Below, in pieces: positions 23,784 through 34,280 of a DNA stretch of 64,000 bases. Location: NCBI GenBank assembly GCA_030062745.1, contig CP099845.1, positions 21,536,556 through 21,600,555 on the forward strand, in the 5' to 3' direction. Position numbers and translations under genes: made by a program. Positions within the stretch are counted from its first letter, which is position 1, and each line of letters starts with the position of its first letter. This DNA comes from Capitulum mitella. Its lineage: Eukaryota > Arthropoda > Thecostraca > Pollicipedomorpha > Pollicipedidae. The notes under the pieces are model-generated. The model was not told where the DNA came from, did no database searches, and saw nothing but the letters and a program-made list of their open reading frames with translations.

Positions 23784-24110
23784 TTGTGATAAAGAACACG
23801 CTATCAATGTGCTTGCTATACTTCTGATTTTGGATTCGGATTCCAGATCTCCAAACAGAGGTGCGTTTTACGCGTGGTGCGTATATTCACAACGATAAAT
23901 TTATTCAGGTAATAGCTGACTGATAGCGAGATGACTGACAGGCCTTCTGCTGTGGTAAAGAATACGTTGGCAATGTGTTTTCCATACTTCTGATTTCGGG
24001 TTCGGATTCCAAGTTCCCGAGCAGAGGTGCGTTTTACGCGAGGTGCGTATATTCAAAATCAGAAAATTAATTCAGGTAATAACTGGTTGACAGCGCCCTG
24101 GCCTTGGCTA
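23784..24110 (+). repeat. Local tandem duplication in spacer
   Basis: Second occurrence of the doubled spacer block; copies start at about 23784 (GTGATAAAGAACACG) and 23950 (CTGTGGTAAAGAATACG). Confidence 0.55.
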
Positions 24111-24644
24111 TAACTGAAAAGGTGCAATAGTTGCATTCTGATTCGGAACAAACACAGCACAGGTGTGATTAAATGTGACTAAATATACAAGTCATGTCTT
24201 TTCGAGGTGACTTGTTCGCACAGTCTGAGCAATGGATATGCACACTATTTCTCGAAGAAGTTTAGATAACACCAATTGATAAAGCGTCTATCATCCACTT
24301 CACACCGGTCATACGGTTGTCTGAAACAAGACAAAAAAATCATCCATGCTCATATCTCACGGGTGGATAGAATACCTTTACAGCACACATGCAATTGATG
24401 GTGATAATTTTAGGGAAACATTCGACCGACTGATTAGTGCCTAAATAGTACATATCGACGTAAGACTGGATGCTCAGCCCAACTAACTGTGCTTCACACC
24501 TGACTGGGGGTTGTTGACGATTCCCGGCCCCTCTACCCACGCCCACTTTCCTGTCATTCGTGAATGGTTGGTCGCCGAAAATAAACAGACCGCTGGAAAG
24601 CTCGTGACACACAGAGGTCGGATCAGGGGTCATTTTGTCCTCAC

Positions 24645-25341
24645 TGTGATGGTCACACGTTCTTCCGATCAACTTGTGACCTTTGACCTTAAATAACGTT
24701 CACTGACCTTGGAGCCACTTGGAATGATCTCGTGTCCATCTAATATTATCTGTGAACGTTTTCAATCATTTGAATCCATTCTTTTTCAAAAATTTGATTT
24801 TATGGCTATTGCGATATAGGGCATGCGCACTGACATTTTAGGTCATAGCTCCGTTGCCCGACCTGATATCAAACTGAAACTTGATACACAAGTAGAGGGC
24901 ACCTTTCTACGTTATATATATTCCGGGTTTGGTATTCGAAAAAACAGCGCCGAAATTTTTTATATAAAACCAAATTTTGACTTTTGACCTTGACCTCACC
25001 TTGCAAAGTGACCTCACATGAACAAAATTGTATCTGCATGTTGCCCAACTACTTTGCTATATATCCATATAAGATTTTAAATTCTATCTTGAAAACGTTA
25101 TTTTTGGCGGACATTTTCCTTTTACCCTCAGAACAGAACCAAAAATGACCTGAGGTGCCTCCCAAAAACGTTGCCTGGCTCCACCCCTGTGCAAAATAGA
25201 ATTTTGAAATTTCGTCACGGCAGGTAGAAAGAATAGCTAGGAAAAGTCAGCAAGTTTCCTGAAGCTGCGTGAAAAACCCTGGAATTAGCAAGCAAAAAGC
25301 TGAGGGGAGGGGGCGGATTTAGCCCCCTGCCGGGAATAGGG
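24645..25341 (+). mobile_element. Truncated TIR element, same junction as copy near 258
   Basis: Right-hand 0.7 kb of the element, ending CCCTGCCGGGAATAGG. The left boundary falls at the same base context (CATTTTGTCCTCACTGTGAT) as in the window-start copy, so both come from one deletion event followed by unit duplication. Confidence 0.6.
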
Positions 25342-26532
25342 TTAAAAAAAGGCTCAGTGCAGAAGACGAAGGGATGGATAAAATTCCGAGGATCAAAATA
25401 CGTCTGATTCCTCTGCTGTACTGAATATCTACGAGGTAACGCGGAAGTAAACATAACGCGATTTTTCTCGCCACAACGCCGCGGGCGACGGCACCGAACG
25501 CGGAATGAAATTGATAGCAACCAATGCTGACATCCCGTTTTTTTTTTCTTTGAGGAGACGTCTTACTAATTTGTGTTTCGTGATGATAGTAATTCGTCTC
25601 ATGGCTTATCATGTGCAAGTTTCTCCTAAAAATTCAGTAGTTACTAGTCTGCAGAATTAGCCGAGCTTAATTCGTGCAAGACCATTTATTTGCAAAGTAC
25701 GCAATAGTTTTCAAACCTTTTGAACTTAATGACATTACTAGCAGTTTTAAGACCCAGCTGTACCATTTTCGATTCATTCTAAATTTTTCATCACTGACTG
25801 AGAACAGCGCATTTTCGCACAAACGGTTTTTAGTTAACTAACCTCAAGTCAATGGTTGGAAGTCAGTGATAATATTCGACATAAGGTTTTTTGGGAGTCG
25901 CCATCACCTCGCACCCAAAACGCTGGAAAATTTCGGTCAGATACCGAAAAACGACATCTGTTGAAAATGGCAATGACTTTAGGTCAATGTACCGGGAGTT
26001 TCCGAAAAAACCTCAGACAGAAAATCTGTTCCACCTGCTAAAATGACTCATCCCAGGAAGTTTTGTTCTCAACTCTTCTTTCTGAAAAATACCGACCTGA
26101 ACTGTTTTCCACAAGGGCTCACTTGGCATTACATAGGTCACCTATCTGACCTAACCTAACTTCGGCACTTGCAGACAAGGTGTAGAAAGAACTAATCGAA
26201 AGGCACGCTCATTACCGGCGTTGCGTTTGTTCGTTCTCTGGCAATATTTGCAAAGCCTCAGGGGACTGTGAAGAACCCCACAGTCAGGTGCGGATAATGG
26301 GCGGCGGGCTTGAAAAGTTCCGGCACATTTCACGCACAGAACGACTTCAAAGACATAGGAAATCTATAATAAAGGTCAGCGCCAGCACACATTAAACAGG
26401 ACATGCACATTTACAGGTCTAAGAACACTGAAACTGGATAAGCCGTCGGTAGTAAAAACGTTGCTGTATTAAATACAACCTTTCACAGTTTCCTTAATAG
26501 AACTCCCACCGCCGATTTTGTGGCTTTCGCAC

Positions 26533-26631
26533 GGTGACCGCGGCAAGATCACGCCCCGTGACATTCCCCCTCTCATGGACCGCCGAGCCTCGGCATATAT
26601 ATAGAGGGTGTGACACGGCAGACAGCGTCAC
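26533..26631 (+). promoter_or_regulatory. CP7 promoter (odd type)
   Basis: TATATATAG at 26596-26604; TCAC at 26628-26631. GGTGACC at 26533-26539; the right half site is CAAGATCA (26544-26551), one base off. Confidence 0.7.
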
Positions 26632-26670
26632 ACGAACGCTCAGATTCAACACAGCAACACCGAGTCAGCC

Positions 26671-27460
26671 ATGAAGGTATGTCTATGCCAGGCATTGCAT
26701 GCTTATTCTGTCACACCCCTAAGACAACTCTGCGAACCCAATGTCAATAGTGATTAGCACTGGTACGGGTCAATTTCAATGAATAACTACTTCACACTTG
26801 ATTTGGGGACCAGTTCATGACATCTCCAGCAAAGAGCTTTATCATTTTGTAAAAAAAAATTCGGAATACGGCTGTGTTCCAACCCGGTATTCAACACCTA
26901 GTGGTCATCCTTGAGCCGCTGTAGGTGCCGTCGGCTTCCCGAAAGGAAAACAGCACACAGCATGTCGCTTTGGCGTTTACCAAGAAACTGTCATACACAT
27001 GTCAAGACAATCAATTTCTAATCAGTCTTGTTTTCAGTTCATCCTTGCCGCCACTCTTCTGGCCGTTGCCGCCGCCGACAGGGCCCCGGGCTACAACGCC
27101 CCGGCCCCGGCCCACCACCAGAACAACTACGACACTCCTCCCAAGTACGACTACAACTACGACGTGCACGGCTACGGCGACTACGCTCCTCAGTTCAGTG
27201 CCCAGGAGGGCCGTGACGGCTACAACACCAAGGGATCGTACACCGTTGCTCTTCCCGACGGCCGTACCCAGACGGTCACCTACTATGTCACTGATGCCTA
27301 CTCCGGCACCATTGCCGATGTCCAGTACCAGGGTGAGGCCCAGTACCCCGCCTACAACCGCCAGCCCAGCTATCACTCCGCTCCGGCCCATAAGCCCGCT
27401 CCATCCTACAAGCCCGCTCCGGCCTACAAGCCGGCTCGGGGCTACAAGGCTGCCTACTAA
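26671..27460 (+). CDS. CP7: RR-type cuticle protein, 142 aa
   Basis: Exons 26671-26676 and 27038-27460, intron 361 bp with a GTATGT donor. Signal peptide MKFILAATLLAVAAAD; mature start DRAPG; linker HHQNNYD as in CP2. The domain is standard and the tail is the CP1 type (YHSAPA, HKPAPS, YKPAPA, YKPARG, YKAAY). The mixture of an even-like N-terminus (DRAPG, QNN) with an odd-like tail suggests a gene-conversion mosaic. AATAAA at 27509-27514. Confidence 0.9.
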
Positions 27461-27514
27461 ACGCAGCAAATTCGCTCGTTTGTGTTTGGCTATTTATTGT
27501 CCGGTGTAAATAAA

Positions 27515-29457
27515 TGAAAAAAGGCATCAATAAGTTCTAATCATCGCAAACAAGCGGAGAACAGAAATAGAGACAACACTGCAAATGCAAGGGAGCGAAT
27601 GCACCCACGCCCGAACGAATGCCCGAAAAACAAGTGCCAATATCACCCTCACCCCAGAAAACATGTATCCGCCGGCGTATAATCAGGACCTTGCCTGTAT
27701 TCCATTTTCGACGGCAGTAAAGGCCAGAAGAAAACAGAATAAAAAACGTTAACCAATGAAGGTCATTGCTTTAATTCCAAGACCAAAGGCACCCACTCGT
27801 TGTCGTCAAGAACTGGATTACTTCAGTGTCCGTAAGTTCCAACCGTTGCGGCCAGTGAGAAACGTAACCCATCACAGTGGATAAAGTTTCCACAGTGTGG
27901 GTATGACACACCTCGTCGACACTGAGCCCAAAGCTTTTCGAAAACGCGAAGAAAGTTGAACGCCTAAATAGTATGGACGTAAGACTGGACGTTCAGCCCA
28001 ATTAGCTGTGCTTTACACCTGACTGGGGCTGTTGAAGCCTCCCGGCCCCTCTACCCACACCCACTTTCCCGTCACTCGCGGACGGTTGGTCGCCGAAAAT
28101 AAACAGACCGTTGGAAAACTCGTGACACAGGACTGGAATCTGGGGTCATTTTGTTCTTTTGGAGAACATTTAAGCTACTTACGTGCTATATATGCCTTCT
28201 CATAACACAATGCATGGACCCAAAAAACGTCTTCGATCTCAAAGACTGTGTTAAGAAATGTTTAGTGCAGAAGCCGAACGGATGAGTAAAAATATCCGTA
28301 AATCCCAATGCGTCTGATTCCTCTGATGCACTGAATATTTACGCGGTAACAGCGAATAAACATAAAGCGATTTTCTGCGCCACGGTGCCGCGGACGCCGG
28401 CACCGAACGCGGGATGGAATTCACAGCAAGCATATTTGGCATCCCGTTTTTTTTCTTTGAGGAGAAGTCTTACTAATTTGTGTTTCGTGATGATAGTAAT
28501 TCGTTTCATGGCTTGTGATGTTTAAGTTTTTCCAAAAAATCAGTAGCTACTGGTCTGCGGAATTAGCCGACGTTAATTCGCGCAGGACGGTGTTTTTGCA
28601 AAATACGTAATGATATTAAAATCTTTCGAACTTAATGGTATTATTAACAGTTTTAAGACCCAGTCCTGCCATTTTCGATTCATTCTTAATTATTCCTCAC
28701 TGGTTTTGAGGACAGCGCATTTTCACCCAAACAGTTTTTGGTGAATTGACCTGAGGCCAATGGTTGAAAGTAAATGATCATTCTCGGCACCAGGATTTTT
28801 TGGGAGTCCCCATCACCTCACACCCAAAACGCTGGAAAATTTTGGTCAATTACGGAAAAACAACATCTGTTGAAAATGAAAAAAAACTTGACGTAAATGT
28901 ACCGGGAGTTCCCGAAGAAAAACTGAGACATAAAATGTGTTCCGCTTCCTAAATGAAACATCTCAGAAAGTTTTGTTCTGAACTCTTTTTTTCTGAAAAA
29001 TAAGGGGGCTGAACTTTTTAGCAGAAAGGCCCACTTGGCATTACGCAGGTCAGCTATCTGACCTAACCTAACTTCGGAACTTGCAGACAATGTGTAGAAA
29101 GGACTGATCAAAAGGTACACACATATTACCGCCGCTGCGTTTGTTCGTTCTCTAGCAATATTTGCAAAGCCTCAGGGGGACTGTAAAGGACCCCACAGTC
29201 AGGTGCGGATAATGGGCGGCGGGCTTGAAAAGTTCCCGCACATTTCACGGCCAAAACGTCCTCAAAGGCATAACAAATAGATAATAAAGGTCAACGTCAG
29301 AAGCACACCGTTAATACTAAACACAACATGCGCATTTACTGCTCTAAGAATAATGAAACTGGACAAGCCGTCGGTAGTCAAAACGTTGCTGTGTTAAATA
29401 CAACCTTTCGCAGTTTCCTTAACAGAACTCCCGCCGCCGATTCTGTGGCCTTCGCAC
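27515..29457. other. Spacer CP7-CP8, shortened by a deletion
   Basis: Non-coding. The usual middle part, about 0.9 kb, is missing: the block that normally continues GAAACAGTTGAGACAATGC is joined at about 27960 directly to CGCCTAAATAGTATGG. This accounts for the 2.9 kb interval between CP7 and CP8. Confidence 0.65.
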
Positions 29458-29556
29458 GGTGACCGCGACAAGGTCATGCACCGTGACATTCTCCCTCTCA
29501 TGGACCGCCGTATCCCGGCATATATATAGAGGCTGTGACACAGCAGACAGCGTCAG
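29458..29556 (+). promoter_or_regulatory. CP8 promoter
   Basis: TATATATAG at 29521-29529; TCAG at 29553-29556. GGTGACC (29458-29464) and CAAGGTCA (29469-29476), followed by TGCACC as in CP12. Confidence 0.75.
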
Positions 29557-29595
29557 ACGATCGCTCAAATCCAACACAGCAACACAGCGTGAGCC

Positions 29596-30404
29596 ATGAA
29601 GGTAAGTCTGCGGCAAGCCATTGCATGCCTATTCTGTAATACCCCTAACAAGACTCTGCGACTCCAATGTCAATAATGATTAGCACTGATTTGGTTAACT
29701 TCAATGAATAAGTATTTCATCCTTGATTTGTGAACCAATTAATAACCTATGCAGCGAAAAGTTTTTATCCTTTATCAAAGAAGTACGGAATATGGCTGTG
29801 TTCCTTTTCCCATGCAGGATTCAAGAGCTAGTGGTCATGCTTGAAACGCTGTAGGTGCCGTCGGGTTCCCCGAGAGGAAAACAGCACACAACGTGTGCGC
29901 TTTGGTGTGAAACCAAGAGACTGTCGCAGACAGATGTCAAAATCACAACGACAATCAACCTCTAATCAATCTTCTTTTCAGTTCATCGTTGCAGCCACTC
30001 TTCTGGCCGTTGCCGCCGCCGACAGGGCCCCGGGCTACAACGCCCCGGCACCGGCCTACCACCAGTCCAGCTACGACACTCCTCCCAAGTACGACTACAA
30101 CTACGACGTGCACGGCTACGGCGACTACGCTCCTCAGTTCAGTGCCCAGGAGGGCCGTGACGGCTACAACACCAAGGGATCTTACACCGTTGCCCTTCCC
30201 GACGGCCGTACCCAGACGGTCACCTACTATGTGACTGATGCCTACTCCGGCACCATTGCCGATGTCCAGTACCAGGGTGAGGCCCAGTACCCCGCCTACA
30301 ACCGCCAGTCCAGCTATCACCCCGCTCCGGCCTATAAGCCCGCTCCAGCCTACAAGCCCGCTCCGGCCTACAAGCCGGCTCGGGGCTACAAGGCTGCGTA
30401 CTAA
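29596..30404 (+). CDS. CP8: RR-type cuticle protein, 142 aa
   Basis: Exons 29596-29601 and 29982-30404, intron 380 bp, GTAAGT donor. Signal peptide MKFIVAATLLAVAAAD with Val for Leu at residue 5. Mature start DRAPG; linker has AYHQSSYD (Tyr for His), shared with later copies. Domain standard. Tail YHPAPA, YKPAPA, YKPAPA, YKPARG, YKAAY. AATAAA at 30453-30458. The leader has GTGAGCC instead of GTCAGCC before the ATG. Intact. Confidence 0.9.
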
Positions 30405-31163
30405 ACGTAGAAAATTTTCTCAATTGTTTTTGCCTATTTATTCTCCGGTGTAAATAAACAAAAAGGGGAATGAAGAAGTCATCGCCATCGCAAACAAGCG
30501 CAGATGAGAAACATAGACAATACTGCAAATGCAAGGGAGCGGATGCGCCCAGGACCCGAACTAATGCTCGAAAACAAGTGACAATATCATCCTTGCACCA
30601 AAAACATGTATACGCCGGAGTATAATCAGGATCTCGCCTATATTCCATTGTCGAGAGCAGTAAAAGCCAGAAGAAAATATAGAATAAAAAAGTCCACCAA
30701 TCAAACTCCATGCTTTAGTTTCAAGATCAAAGGAACCAGCTCAAGCACTGGATTACTTCACGGTGTCCGTAAGTCCAAACCGTTGCGGCCACTGAGAAAC
30801 GTCATATCCGTCACAGTGGATAGTATTTTCAGGTGTGGCTATGACGTACCTCGTAGATACTGAGCCCAAAGCTTTTCAAAAACGTGAAGCAAGTTGAAAC
30901 AGTTGAGATAATGCAAAGAACCACAACAGCTCTTGTTACGTTCGAACGCGTGGAGACTATAACGAGAATGTTGCGGGGAAAAATACCTATGGCAACTCCC
31001 TGCAGTGCCTTTTCCCAGGCATGTTACATGTACTGACGGCAACGCCAATGACCAGTGTTTAAAGCATGAAGCAGAACTTTTTAGGACTGGTGTCCTTTAA
31101 GGTAATTTTGTCATACGGTGGATGACGTAACTCCAGGTAGACGTGGTGGGCTAAAGCCTCGTG

Positions 31164-31480
31164 TTGTGATAAAGGACACCTTAGCAATGTGCTTTCTATA
31201 CTTCTGTTTTTGGATTCGCATTCCCGGTCCCAAAATAGAGGTGCGTTTTACACATGGTGCGTATATTCACAACGAAAAACTAATTCAGGTCATAGACGAC
31301 TGACAGCGACATCACTGATAGGCTACGGACTTCTGCTGTGATACAGATTACGTTGGTAATGTGCTTTCCATACTTCTGATTTCGGATTCAAATTCCAGGT
31401 CCCCGAACAAAGGTGCGTTTACCGAGTGGTGGGTATATCAAAAATGAGAAATTTATTCACGTAATGACTGACTGATAACG
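31164..31480 (+). repeat. Local tandem duplication in spacer
   Basis: Third occurrence of the doubled block, copies starting at about 31164 and 31334. Confidence 0.5.
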
Positions 31481-31695
31481 CCCTGGCCTTGACTATGAAC
31501 AAAGACAGCAAAGAAGGTGTGACTAAATGTCATTAAATGTGCAAGTCACGTCTATTAGAAGTGATTCGTTCGCACATTCATAACAATGGACATGCACTCT
31601 ATTTTCCGAAGAACTTTAGTTAACACCGATTGATATAGCGTCTATCATTCCCTTCACAGGCGTAATACGGTTGTCCGAAACAAGACAGAAAAACA

Positions 31696-31720
31696 AATTC
31701 GTACCTGACAGGTACGAATT
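31696..31720. repeat. Perfect hairpin, 11 bp arms
   Basis: AATTCGTACCT (31696-31706), loop GAC, AGGTACGAATT (31710-31720). Other units read TTCGTACCTGACGGGTGGC at this place, so the right arm is a new inverted copy of the left. Confidence 0.8.
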
Positions 31721-33277
31721 GACAGGTGGCTAGAATGCCTTTATAGCACACATGCAATTGATGGTGATAATTTGATTTAAGGGAAACATTCGAATGACTG
31801 ATTTACGCCTAAATAGTATCGACGTGAGACTGGACACTTAGCCCAACTAACTGTGCTTTACACCTGACTGAGGGTTGTTTACGACTCCCGGCCCCTCCAC
31901 CCACGCCAACTTTCCTGTCACTCGCCAACGGTTAGTCGCCGAAAAATAAAGAGACCGCTGGAAAGCTCGTGACACCCAGAGGTCCGATCAGGGGTCATTT
32001 TATACTTTTGGAGAATATTTAAGCTGTTTACGTGCCACATATGCCTTCCACAGCAGACTGCATAGACCCGAGAAACGTCATGGATCTCAAGGACTGTGTT
32101 AATAAAGGCTCAGTGCAGAAGAATGGATAGATAAAATCCCGCAGCTCAAAATGCGTCTGATTCATCTGATGTACTGAATATCTACACGGTAACGTCGAGA
32201 TAAAGCGCCGCGGGCGCCGACACCGAACGCGGGATGAAATTGACAGCAACTAATTCTGGCATCCCGTTTTTTTTTCCGTTAAGGAGAGGTCTTACTAATT
32301 TGTGTTTCGTGATGATAGCAATTAGTCTCATGGCTTATCATGTCTAAGTTTCCCCCAAAAATGGAGTAGTTAACAGTCTGCAGAATTAGCCGAGCTTAAT
32401 TCGTGCAAGAGCATTTATTTGCAAAATACGCAATGGTTTTAAAACCTTTTGAACTTAATGGCGTCACTAACAGTTGTATGGCCCAGTCCTGCCATTTTCG
32501 ATTCATTCTAAATTATTCATCACTGATTTTGAGGTTACCGCATTTTCGGACAAACGGTTCTTAGTGAACTGACCTCAGGTCAATCGTTGGAAGTCAGTGA
32601 TAATGTTCGAGATTAGGATTTTGTTGGGAGTCACCACCACCTCGCACCCAAAACGCTGGAAAATTTAGGCCAGTTACCAAAAACGGCATCTGTTAAAAAT
32701 GGCAATGACTTTAGGTCAATGTACCGAGAGTTTCCGAAAAAAACCTGAGACATAAAATCTGTTCAGCATCCTAAAATGACTCATCCCAGAAAGATCTGTT
32801 CTGAACTCTTCTTTCTGAAAAATACGGGGGCTGAACTCTTTTGTAACAAGGCTCACTTGGCATTACATAGGTCACCTATCTGACCTAACCTAACTTCGGG
32901 ACATGCAGACACGGTGTACAAAGGACTGATCGAAAGGCACACACATTTTACCGGCGCTGCGTTTGTTCGTTCTGTAGCAATATTTGCAAAGCCTCAGGAG
33001 AACTCAAAAGAACTCCACAGTCCGGTGCGGATAATAGGAGGCGGGCCTGAAAGTTCCGCCACATTTCACGTCAAAAACGTCCTCAAAGACATAACAAATC
33101 TGTAACAAGGGTCAACGTCAGAAGCACACCTTTAATATTAAGCACAACATGCGCATTTACTGATATAAAAATACTGAAATTGGATGAGCCGTCGGTAGAA
33201 AAACGTTGCTATGTTAAATACCACCTTTCACAGTTTCCCTAACAGAACTCCCGCCGCCGATTCTGTGGTCTTCGCAC

Positions 33278-33376
33278 GTTGACCGCGACAAGGTTACGCC
33301 ACGTGACATTCCCCCTCTCATGGAACGCCGTGTCTCGGCATACATATAGAGGGTGTGACACGGCAGACGGCGTCAG
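33278..33376 (+). promoter_or_regulatory. CP9 promoter (weakened)
   Basis: The TATA box is altered to TACATATAG (33341-33349); TCAG at 33373-33376. Half sites are GTTGACC (33278-33284) and CAAGGTTA (33289-33296), each with a change. Confidence 0.65.
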
Positions 33377-33413
33377 ACGATCGCTCAGATCCAGCACAGC
33401 AACACAGTCAGCC

Positions 33414-34222
33414 ATGAAGGTAAGTCTGTGGCAGCCATTGAATGCCTATTCTGCCTATCCCCAACACGACTCTGCGACCCCAATGTCAATAGTGATTAGC
33501 ACTGGTGCAGGTCAATTTCACTGAATAACCATTTGATCCATGATTTGGGAACCAGTGAATAAGATTTGCTGCGAAGAGTTTTTATCTTTTATAAAAAAAA
33601 ATCGGAATACAGTTGTGTTCCTTTTCCAACGCTGTATTCAACAGCTAGTGGTTATCCCTGAGATGCTGTAGGTGCAGTCGGCTTCCCCGCGAGGAAAACA
33701 ACACACAGCATGTGCGCTTTGGCGTCAAAACCAACAGGCTGCCATAGACAACTACCAAAACAACGACGACAATCAATTTCTAATGAATCTTCTTTTCAGT
33801 TCATCCTTGCCGCCGCTCTTCTGGTCGTTGCCGCCGCCGACAGCGCCCCAGGCTACAACGCCCCGGCCCCGGCCCACCACCAGAACAACTACGACACTCC
33901 TCCCAAGTACGACTACAACTACGACGTGCATGGCTACGGCGACTACGCCCCTCAGTTCAGTGCCCAGGAGGGCCGTGACGGCTACAACACCAAGGGGTCG
34001 TACACCGTTGCCCTTCCCGACGGCCGTACCCAGACGGTCACCTACTATGTCACTGATGCCTACTCCGGCACCAATGCCGATGTCCAGTACCAGGGCGAGG
34101 CCCAGTACCCCGCCTACAACCGCCAGCCCAGCTATCACCCTGCTCCAGCCTACAAGCCCGCTCCAGCCTACAAACCCGTCCCGGCCTACAAGCCGACCCG
34201 GGCCCACAAGCCGGCCTACTAA
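33414..34222 (+). CDS. CP9: RR-type cuticle protein, 142 aa, most divergent tail
   Basis: Exons 33414-33419 and 33800-34222, intron 380 bp, GTAAGT donor. Signal peptide MKFILAAALLVVAAAD. In the domain SGTIADVQYQ reads SGTNADVQYQ: a buried-type isoleucine becomes asparagine, unique in the array. The tail is YHPAPA, YKPAPA, YKPVPA, YKPTRA, HKPAY, losing the usual YKAAY end. AATAAA occurs twice, at 34271-34276 and 34275-34280. Together with the altered TATA and half sites, this copy shows the most relaxed features in the A group, though the frame is open. Confidence 0.88.
33605..33639. promoter_or_regulatory. Conserved intron block with inverted arms (CP9)
   Basis: GAATACAG (33605-33612) and CTGTATTC (33632-33639) are perfect 8 bp inverted arms around a conserved TTCCTTTTCCAACG core. 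A related block sits at about the same intron position in all copies, usually beginning CGGAATACGG. Function unknown; an intronic enhancer is a guess. Confidence 0.45.
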
Positions 34223-34280
34223 ACGCGGAAAATTTTCCACTTTGTTTTTGGGTATTTATTTTCCAGTGTAAATAAATAAA

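Larger units (their letters stand above)
23062..26532. other. Spacer CP6-CP7
   Basis: Non-coding. Holds the doubled 200 bp block (about 23784-24110) and the truncated TIR element (24645-25341). From about 24350 to 26500 it is nearly identical to 1-2140, marking CP1 and CP7 upstream regions as recent duplicates. Confidence 0.65.
30459..33277. other. Spacer CP8-CP9
   Basis: Non-coding type A spacer. It contains the doubled 200 bp block (about 31164-31480) and a new perfect hairpin at 31696-31720. No gene is supported. Confidence 0.6.

Noticed and set aside
24340..24672. Minus-strand frames with CHELSNG..FIFGDQPF wording in several spacers
   Set aside because: Length and frame change between units. 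It may be an old repeat, but I cannot support a gene.
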